Below, in pieces: positions 55,620 to 64,000 of a stretch of DNA of 64,000 bases. Position numbers and translations under genes: made by a program. The notes under the pieces were generated by a model. That model was not told where the DNA came from. It saw nothing but the letters and a program-made list of their open reading frames with translations, and did not search any database. Every line of letters begins with the position of its first letter. The stretch's first letter is position 1. Source of the DNA: Lithospermum erythrorhizon (Eukaryota > Streptophyta > Magnoliopsida > Boraginales > Boraginaceae); assembly GCA_019722365.1 (NCBI GenBank), contig JADFUC010002032.1, positions 124,001 through 188,000 of the forward strand, given 5' to 3'.

Positions 55620-56149
55620 AAATATATTCCCTAATGTTGAATATCTTTGAAGTGGTAGTAATATTGAACCAATATTGAAACCAACACTTGTTCTTGGATA
55701 GACTAGGTTGGTCGGAGAAAAGATTTTAAAAAATGTGACACCACCAAATTGATTAATGATAACATCAAAGTGCCAATTTTTTAGTGAATAAAACATATTA
55801 TCAAGCTGTCAAATTGTAAACCAATTTGCAGTAGAACTCCTCGAAATATTATTGCATGCTTAAACCAATTTCCAGTAAACTAAAACAAAATATTAGTGCA
55901 TGCTTTGGTTATTTATCAAGATTACCCACTCAGAAAATTGGACCCTTCTCATAAAACAAAAAACAAAACCCTCATAGAGCACAAGCTATATATACTAACA
56001 ATATACACGAAAGTACTAAGATCAGTGGCATCTTAGTACAGGTGCTATCATATGCACCCTGAGATGTACGTCGACGTTCCTCGTGTCCAACTAATGGGCT
56101 GAAGATCCTGGTAGAATGAATGAGCATGGAAGAACTCTCGCCACAATAA
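55620..56149. other. Region between the copia LTR and the APS reductase 3' end
   Basis: Holds the presumed 3' untranslated region of the minus-strand APS reductase gene next to its TGA at 56150-56152. Beyond that I see no gene. A repeated phrase 'AAACCAATTTGCAGTA' / 'AAACCAATTTCCAGTA' occurs at about 55818 and 55863. Confidence 0.4.
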
Positions 56150-58927
56150 TCATCTTAGGGCATTCACAAAAGCCATCAATGAATCAACATCTCGCTGCTC
56201 AGATGGATACTTTACTGCCCTAGAAGCGTGCTTAGGGAAGAATAGTATCGTAGGGAAGCTCCCAAGCTGCAGTTCTTGCTGTGCAAATGCCTTTTGATCA
56301 CCATCTGCTCTAAACTTTGCAACCTTAACTCCTGATCCTGCTAACTTGTCAGCCAACTCTACATATGACCCTTCCATTGCCTGGCAAAAGGGACACCAAG
56401 GCGCATAATTGACAACAATCCAAGAGTCTTTCCTGTTCTCTAGCTTTAACAGATTCTCAATTCCGGCTCTGCTCAAGTTAACGATGCTAGGAGTATCGAA
56501 AATATCAGGGATTGTGGTTGCTGTTCCGTTAGCTTGGACAGCCCCATTCCCGTTTCCATTTACGTTTTCTTCCTTGATATTTCCTTTGTGAAGACCGCAC
56601 TCCTTTGCCTTGGCATCCTCCCACCACCACCTTCCTTCTCTCTCGTGCTGACCAGGCAGGACCGGCCTGGTGCAGGGTTCACATCCGATTGAAATGTAAC
56701 CCTGAGCGTGCAGTGAGTTAACAGGAACATTCATGGCCCGAAGGAAGCTCCACACATCCTTCCCATCTACATTAGCTACAGGGTTCCACTTCACCAAGCT
56801 ACCAACCCCACCATCGAGACCCTCAAACACAGGATCAACCTGCACAACAGGAATCTCAGAACGTGTACCAGGGGACTGGTCTTTCCGTTGGCCGGTAATC
56901 CAAGCACGCAGCCCCTTGAGTGCCCGTCTTAGTGGCCTGACCTTCCTTACTCGGCAGCATTCTGGTGCGATATAGAAAGAAGGCCCTTTGCTCCTCACCA
57001 AAGCCTGAACTTCAACAGCATCAGGAAACATGTATTCAATTCGAATTCCATACTGCTTTTCGACCGTATCGAAATATTTGTATGTCTCGGGATTCAATCT
57101 CCCCGTGTCCAAACTGAAAACTCTGAATGGTCGACCAGTTAAACGTGCATATTCGATCAGAGCAACATCTTCTGCACCACTGCAAAAATTAAATTCCAAC
57201 TCAGTTGCTGCCTTTGAACATTTTATAACTACAAGAAAGCAACTTCAAGAAAATATCCAATTCAATGTTGTAATATATAAACAATATCAACATCCTTCAT
57301 AATCAATGGAGTAACACAAATTATTTGAACCCTTTGAACAGTTCTTACTAATAATGAAACCAGTTTCAACAACCATTGTTTTAATCAAGATGCATGTTAA
57401 GAGTAAATTTAAGATTTCAGAATGGACTAAAAGGGTGTTTTGGAAAATCTTTTTTTAGTAGCTTATAAGTAAATTACTTAAGTAATTTGATAGCACTCTG
57501 AAATTTTGATTTTTCTTTTCAGAGGAAAAACTACTTGATTAAAAGTTGTTTCTAAACAAAGTATTACTAAGTCAACCTTAATTTTGTTCTTTCAAATATA
57601 TCCAAAAAATCTACTTAATTATCCTACAGAACATTCTTCTAGCTAATTGAGTATATACCAAAATGTCAAATCAAGAGTAATTACTGTATAATTACAAAAC
57701 CAATCCAAAGATAGATATTTCGTACTAAGTGGTACAAATACTACTTTTATTCAACAAAATTAAGAACTATACAATAAATATGATAGATTACCTGAAAGCA
57801 ATGGCAATATCATCACCAAACATCTCAAGAGCCTTGTCCATAATCTCAAGAGGTGATGAATTTTCTAGCTTCTTAGCCAATTTCTCATAGTCCTCCACCT
57901 CAACTCTCTCTGAAACCTCTGCAAGAATGTTTCAAATACAAGGTTAAATAAAGTGGTGGAACCGGGAGTACTTCTTTTAGAAATGTAAGTAAAATTTTAA
58001 TATATAATTTTTCCAAAAACTATTTGGTTTCTCCATCTAAATTTTCTTATAATTCATTCCTCTATATAAGAATATAAATGTTAAAAAGAACCCATTTGTT
58101 CGTTACCCTTAAATTTTTATTTAATTTTTCATATTCATTATTTCGTCACTATTCCTGATTCTGCCACAGGTTAAATGTCATTTCATTAGGATAATGTGGC
58201 GGAGAAACAAAGACACCATCAGCATATACAATAATTTTAAATAAATCAAAAATAATATTTGCAGCTGAAGGGCAAATCATTTCTTTCTTTATAAATAAAT
58301 AGAGACGGCTGAAATGATCCAAATTGCCCAACTGAAAAATAAAATTCACAACTTTTAATTAAAACTCAAGAAATTGATGAATATTGGCAAACTGAAAGAT
58401 AAAAATAACAATTTGTTTATTAAAATTAAAGAAATTGATAAATTCAAAAAGGGTTCTTTCCAAAATCATCAAAATTGGCCAACTGAAACAAAAGAATTTT
58501 ATTTTTCTTTATTAATATGCAAGAAATTGATTAATCCAATAAGGTTGTTTTCCAAATTTATCCAAATTAGCCAGCTGAAACATAAACACCACAACTTACT
58601 TAATTTAAATAAAAGAATGGATTAATCCAAAAAGGTAGTTTCCAAATTAATAAAAATTTGTCAGCTGAAACATAAAAAATTAGTAAAAATAAAAAATTTA
58701 CATTAATATATTAAAAAATGACAAATCCAAAAACGGTAGTTTATAAATTAATCAAAATTTGGCAATGAAACCGCAAAATCACAGTTTTCTTTGTAAAATA
58801 CAACAATGATAATAAAGGTGGTTTGTTGACAATACAAAAATAATTACAATATTATTACTACCTCTGGGTTGAATTATGAATGAAGACAAAATTTCGTTGC
58901 AGAAGAAGAAGTGAAAGACAATGCCAT
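56150..58927 (-). CDS. APR: 5'-adenylylsulfate (APS) reductase, catalytic core intact, plastid-targeting part damaged
   Basis: Reduces APS to sulfite with glutathione in plastidial sulfate assimilation. Exon 3 (57179-56150) and exon 2 (57918-57792) splice in frame: '...DIAIAFS' joins '[11 protein letters not shown]'. Visible features are the APS-binding '[13 protein letters not shown]', iron-sulfur cysteines in '[11 protein letters not shown]' and 'GCEPCTRPV', the catalytic 'KECGLHKGN', and a C-terminal glutaredoxin/thioredoxin-like domain with WCPFC, ending 'FVNALR' and TGA. Upstream, exon 1 at 58927-58862 begins ATG with '[10 protein letters not shown]', typical of the family's transit peptide. 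It hits TAA after 17 codons, then reads 'FNPE' before a GTAGTA donor. About 40 further N-terminal residues are not found. The segment before the first cysteine pair ('[12 protein letters not shown]') differs from the usual family sequence. Either a pseudogene in early decay or a copy whose start is elsewhere. Confidence 0.9.
58149..58800 (-). repeat. Tandem array of ~90-bp units in APS reductase intron 1
   Basis: Six degenerate units can be seen. The plus-strand anchors '(CC/TC)A(A/G)CTGAAA' lie at about 58331, 58391, 58481, 58573, 58663 and 58765, giving periods of about 60, 90, 90, 90 and 100 bp. On the minus strand each unit reads pyrimidines, then TTTCAG or a variant, then '(C/T)TGGC(C/T)AATTT' and 'TTTGGAAA'. 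The copy nearest exon 2 (58149-58349) continues as a 60-codon open frame starting '[11 protein letters not shown]', which resembles the 'SQLG' part of APS reductase transit peptides. The other copies keep the acceptor-like start but soon meet stops. Confidence 0.75.
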
Positions 58928-58984
58928 TTCTCAAGCTTTGGAAAATCAAAAGCTCTTTAAGATAATTATAGTTTTCAAAATGAT

Positions 58985-58994
58985 TATAAATAGG
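58985..58994 (-). promoter_or_regulatory. Possible TATA box of the APS reductase gene
   Basis: On the minus strand CCTATTTATAATC lies about 60 bp before the ATG at 58927, a plausible distance for a plant core promoter. No other evidence supports it, and the whole region is AT-rich. Confidence 0.35.
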
Positions 58995-59419
58995 AGGGAG
59001 GTGGGATTATAGGTACACTGGGTCAAAATATACAAACATGAAATATTAAAATAAAACAAATGAAGTACTACTTTGCCCCTAATTGGAAATTTCCTTCAAA
59101 CAATATTACTTCAGATAAAATATGAAATTTTATCTTTAAAATGATAGTTAAATTATCTGACTGAACATGTCGTTTTGATGGTTTGTACATATATTAGAAA
59201 GAATAATTCAGTTAAAAAATTCATTTGGAAATGTAGAAGTGCGGTTCATCTTGGGAATAATGGAATATTTTGAAAGCAAAAAATTCATGAAATGACAAAT
59301 AAAAAGAAATATGTTAATGTTCTTTCTATGAAATGTAGATTAGACATGATTAATAGAATGAATGAAAATTTACACAGCTTAACTTAGCGTATGTGACGAC
59401 ATTAGAAATGATTTGAAAT

Positions 59420-59790
59420 AAGTTTAAGCAAGTGATTGGTAGTTCGGTTCGGTTTTGAGGTATTTTTGAAGCAGATGAGCATTGGGATGGAACCGAAATC
59501 GGTTCGATTCAGATGGACTCCGATTATTTTCCGGTTATTTTCGATTCGGTTCTCGGACATTGGATTGGTTTTTTTCGGTTATTTTGATTCGGTTCAGTTG
59601 TACCGGTTATATATATAAACATTTTGTTTTTTTCAAACCAAATCGGACTAGTTCTCGGGAAGCAGAACCGAACCCGAAAATATTTTCGGTTTGTATTTCC
59701 AGACCTAAATTGGTTCAGTTCAATCAGTTCTTTTCTGTTGGTTCAGTTGGGACAATATATAATGTCTACAACCCACTCTAATTAGCGGTT
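59420..59790. repeat. CGGTT/GGTTCGG-rich low-complexity segment
   Basis: About 350 bp dominated by 'CGGTTCGGTT', 'GATTCGGTT', 'ACCGGTTA' and the inverse 'GAACCGAACCCGAAA'. It includes an inverted arrangement: GGTTCGG words on the left, CCGAACC words near 59665. Such segments are common in plant genomes, often inside DNA transposons. It is not a gene; open frames across it are by-products of the repeat. Confidence 0.7.
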
Positions 59791-62700
59791 CTGATGAAAG
59801 CCAAAATTAATGTATTTCATATTTTATCACTCACGATAATTTTTTTAATTTAATTTTCATAATACTAACTTATTAGTATAAACAACAGAATTTTTAAATA
59901 TCTTTATAATATTATCTCTTAAATATCTTAGTAGTATACCAAGAAAAATAAAGTTGTTTAACGATCCCACTTATCTTTGTTTTAATATTTTTTTAAATTA
60001 TTTTCATTATAATTTATTATAAAAATAATAAAATAATTTCTTGAACAAGTTGAATAGTTTAGATATCTGGATGAATAGTATTTTCATAATAAAGAAAATA
60101 TTTGTTTCAGTCTCATTTGGGGTTGAAATGAGTGGATGACGTGGCTAGTGATGATTGGTGGGACTGCATACTGAATTTATCTTTTGGTGTTTTTGTTTGC
60201 TAAGCAGTTTGGTCATGTGGCGAGCATTAGAGCGGGTTGGAATCCGTGGTGGTAAGAGGCTGCTGAATAAGCACCATTCAAGGAATTAAATATACTTGGA
60301 CAACCTGCTTGGTAGATTCGGGAAAGATACTTCAATAATGACTTGTCTACATTCATCTCTAAAAACATTCTCCAATTTATTCATTTCTGTTTTAAAATAT
60401 TTAATTGATTTATAAATTATTTTTATTAATTAATTGATTATATAAATATATCAAGTTATATTTATGATCAAATTCATTCTACATAATCCATGAGACTTGT
60501 TTGTTCTCAGTCTTTAAAAGCATTAATGAAAATAATTAGTCTTAATCAATTAAAATAAAATAGTTCATTGTTTAGAACAAGTTAATTGATATAAAAATAT
60601 AGTTGTATCACTGCAAAGTATAATGAATTATCCTTCAGTGTGAAGGAGTAAAAAGAAAAAGTTACATGCATTTTGTTTAATCTAATCAATCACTTATATT
60701 GAAATGGATGAAATAGTTAATTATAACATGTGTAATCTTGTACATTCGATATGAATTGAAATCGAACGAACGCCAAATATAATGTTTCAAATTGCCTCTT
60801 TTACCATCAATTTTTTCGTTAACATGGATGGTCCATTAAAGGACCCAACCATGAACATGAGGACTTCGTACACACAAAGGCTGATTTATATTCAAACATT
60901 ATCGTGCCAAAAGAAGCTCAATGCTTTTTTTGAATTAAATCAATTGATATTCATTCATAAATTATAATATTATTACATTATAATTGAATAAGAAAGACAT
61001 ACATATCAAATTAGGATTGAACTTCTTCACAAAAGATAATTAATCATGTTAAAAAATCTTATTTATTAAATATCAAAATCCTTGCAAGAGAAAATGCATT
61101 ATAAAAAAATGTAATATATCCTTATTAACCATTGAAGGATATGTCTCAAGTTAGACATCAGGCTAATCATTTTGTCTTGGGTGAATTATTCAATCAATTC
61201 CTTTAATGTTTGTTACATTGATGGATTAAATATATCAAAAAGTATCTTCCAATTGAACAAATAAATTAAATAATAAACATCAATCTCTATGGAAAGAAGG
61301 AAAAAATTATAGAAAATACATCAATCCCTAATGAATGAAATTGAAGAGTACACGTCAATTCCAAACTTGATACAAAGATGTTCTCAAAACAAAAGACATT
61401 TACACCAAAATACTAGTAGCAAGCGAGCAAAAAAGAGAGACTTTACTCTTTTGACTCCGATACGCATATTCAGTATCATTATGATTACGATTAGAAATGT
61501 GTTAACTGCAGGATATGATATTTGGAATAACAAAAATTGAGTAATGCTAAGTGGAAAATGACTTTATGAGACTTGAGTTCAATCTTTGCAAGATAAAACT
61601 GAGTCGACTCTGCTAGACATAGTGGGATGTCACGTTAATCTTGGTCTAGTTTGTATGTTCACATACAAATTTATCGAGGATATAAGTCATTGAATGATAC
61701 ATCATAATTGATAAGAGTATGGTGAGGACCATATAAAAAATATCAAGTTCTGAATTAAGTATTATCGACATGATAATGTATTATCTGAGGAATGAGACAT
61801 CATTCTGATCTTAAAAGCGTACTTGATAAGATATGTAAGTAAAGAATGTGTTTAATGAAGTTAAAACACAATGGATGAAATGTCGATTTTGTATCTAAGT
61901 AATTTTCATTACACTTTAGATTTATTAAGCTAGTTAGATACAAGTAAAATTGTGTTGATGCAATTGGAAACACAATGAATAGAATAAATTCACATATCAA
62001 AGTTTGTTCTTGAACACCTTTCAATTAAATTTATTCATACTTTCATTTGTAGATTATATTTGACCAACAAACTTTGAAATGTCTTGTTTGGACAAGTTAA
62101 TATTATGTCATTGAAGTAGACATAATTTAACACGGGATCTAATGTTGAGATTATGTCATCATGTACATAACCAGAAAGAAACTAGTATTTATTTCCATCT
62201 ACTATAGAATTACAATTTATTGTATGTATAGTATCTTCATTATGAAGTATAAAAGGTGGAAGTAAATGCTATGACTGAATATATTAGTGGCTCTTTTAGG
62301 AGACAAATCCGAGTCATTAGAACAACCGGTTATGCTCAGGAATATTATGTGACAATTCACGATGCATTCTTAACATCTAATGCAAAGATGCAGATGTTAT
62401 GGATAAATCAAACTCTATATAGTTGGAATGGATGGTATAATGTTGAACATATTCATTGGTTGTTATACATCTTCTAAACTTTTCTTAGTTCTGCGTGTGT
62501 TGTAATATGTTTGTTTAGTGGGTGATCCAAAGAATGTTCTAAATAGCGTTAGTGACAGATGCTTGAAATTGTTGTTAGAGTTTACGTCTCAGAATAGAAG
62601 GAACAACTATTATCAATATCAAGTTACTGGAAGCCCAGAGGTCATCATGCTAGAAAGACATGTTAAAATTTACTTGGGATAAATATCACGACTTGTGTGA
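59791..62700. other. AT-rich region without a recognised gene
   Basis: Contains long AT-rich runs and no exon that I can assign. Around 61540-61800 the sequence is less AT-biased and reads like a transcribed or LTR-like stretch ('GGGATGTCACGTTAATCTTG', 'GGTGAGGACCATAT'). A 73-codon open frame at 62256-62477 ('SFRRQIRVIRTTGYAQEYYV') is unrecognised. These may be parts of one decayed retroelement, but no LTR pair was found. Confidence 0.35.
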
Positions 62701-64000
62701 CATTCTTTGATGTCCAGACAAAATAAAAGGGATCATAAAAATTCACAGTAAAAGAAATCTTGTGATATGGTGACGTTTATTATTGGCGTAATTGTTTTAA
62801 AATAAAATACTATATGAAGTTATTGTGGCATAATGTTTCCCTCGAAAAAATATCACCTTAAGAGCGTCATGTTTTCTGGTAAGCGATGTCTGCTAAAAAT
62901 CTGATGTTTTCCCGGATGTGACATGCCATTAAAGCGTCACGGGTTTTGGTAACCATATAGCGTAGTTGTGAGGTTTACTTATTATCTTACAAATTCTAAT
63001 AACAATACAAATCTAATTATTTTGTGTCGGCGTAATTTGAAGTAAATAAATTAACATTATTGATTCTTAACTATATGTGTCATTAGTGTGACGTTATATA
63101 TAATTAACAACACTAATAACATAATTTTATAATTTATCATATTAATAACTAATTTTTTCATTTTCTAATTATATTTTTCTAAACATAGACAATAGCATTT
63201 AATGTGACGTTAGATTTTACTTGAATAAAAATTTAAATTATTTATGAAAATAATTCAATGGTTATTAATGAATTCTTATGACGTTGTGTTAATAATTTAA
63301 TCATAAATTTCATATTAATATTTATTTAAGTTATTGTTCATAAATATTATAAATAAGTTCCACGTTTACATTTTGAAAGTTTCAAAGCCTTTGTAGTATA
63401 GATTGTCAATTAAAAGCTGATATTCCAGCTATTGGGGAGTTCATAAATTAGGATGTTGGGATCCTTCAGTCTCGATTAGATATATTTTTGATTTTATTAA
63501 TGTATCTACTACACCTAATAATATATATTTCATCGTTTGTTTAATAGGAAATAAATAGAAGTTTGATCGTAGATAGCGAGTAAGTTTAAGTGGAGTTTGA
63601 AGTTCAAACTCCATGATGAAAAAAGAAACTTATAATCTCACGATTGAAAATAAGTAGTGCTTATAATAATAGTCAACAATATTCCAAGTTCTTCCTGCGG
63701 ATGATGGTTGGCTTGATTTGTTGGCGATGTGTGTGAAAGAAGGTGAATTGATCTTGTCGGTATGTATCAGGAACTCGGTCACAACATTTTGGATACCTAT
63801 TTTAAAGTTAGTATTTATGGTTTAGATGGTATGTTTAGAGCATAATAATAATGTTGTATCTTTTAAATTAAGTGGTTAATTTAATCTTGAATAATATTTA
63901 TTTTGTTTAATCTAGAATAACTAATGTTGTTTGTTTAATGTTGTGTCTTTTTAGAGCCGACTCTGTAATATTATCTTAAAAAACAATTAAAACTATGACA
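62701..64000. other. AT-rich region with recurring GTCA/GACGTTA words, possibly transposon subterminal sequence
   Basis: The words 'GCGTCATG', 'GCGTCACGGG', 'GTGTGACGTTATA', 'TGTGACGTTAGA' and 'TATGACGTTGTG' occur between 62870 and 63285, in a stretch otherwise poor in C and G. Recurring short GC-containing words in AT-rich DNA suit the subterminal regions of CACTA-type elements, but no terminal CACTA motif was found. No gene is recognised up to the window's end. Confidence 0.3.

Noticed and set aside
59436..59781. Open frames of 60 and 99 codons
   Set aside because: Products of the CGGTT-rich low-complexity repeat.

Overview
The window looks like nuclear DNA of a flowering plant, most likely a eudicot. 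It is AT-rich. The genes have GT-AG introns, and many decayed Ty1/copia retrotransposons and small Stowaway-type inverted-repeat elements are present. No organellar, rRNA, tRNA or CRISPR features were seen. All identifications come from reading translated sequence against remembered family features; no search was run.

Three host genes can be supported. (1) A plus-strand rhamnogalacturonan lyase (PL4, pectin backbone) has recognisable exons at 2564-5381, then one at 8432-8552 and one at 13480-13723. Its start exon was not found, and its last exon reads in three frames. A copia element (8667-13437), itself carrying a long-TIR DNA element (11939-12546), sits in the last intron. (2) A minus-strand GH17 endo-1,3-beta-glucosidase with an X8 domain (43057-44798) has a first intron made largely of a Stowaway-type MITE. 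(3) A minus-strand adenylyl-sulfate (APS) reductase of plastid sulfate assimilation (56150-58927) has an open catalytic core, but its presumed transit-peptide exon carries a stop. Its first intron holds about six ~90-bp tandem units, each with a splice-acceptor-like start.

Most of the rest is retrotransposon. In order: a copia 3' end and LTR (1-1795); the copia/MULE nest inside the lyase gene (8667-13437); a copia element with LTRs at 15898 and 22877 that holds a probable solo Ty3/gypsy LTR (20571-22687); a copia element (23926-30391) interrupted by a reverse-oriented, pol-less copia derivative (26935-29785); a Sirevirus-like copia with ~0.8-kb LTRs and a post-pol region (30760-39342); a minus-strand copia of the same family as the 23.9-kb element (46170-49785); and a badly eroded plus-strand copia ending in a 3' LTR (51371-55619). 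The stretch 59.8-64 kb is AT-rich with no gene I can name.

The genes do not form one pathway. Two act on the cell wall (pectin cleavage and callose/1,3-glucan hydrolysis) and one on sulfate assimilation. I did not find a clearly new functional system. The most unusual structure is the repeat array in the APS reductase intron together with the broken transit-peptide exon.
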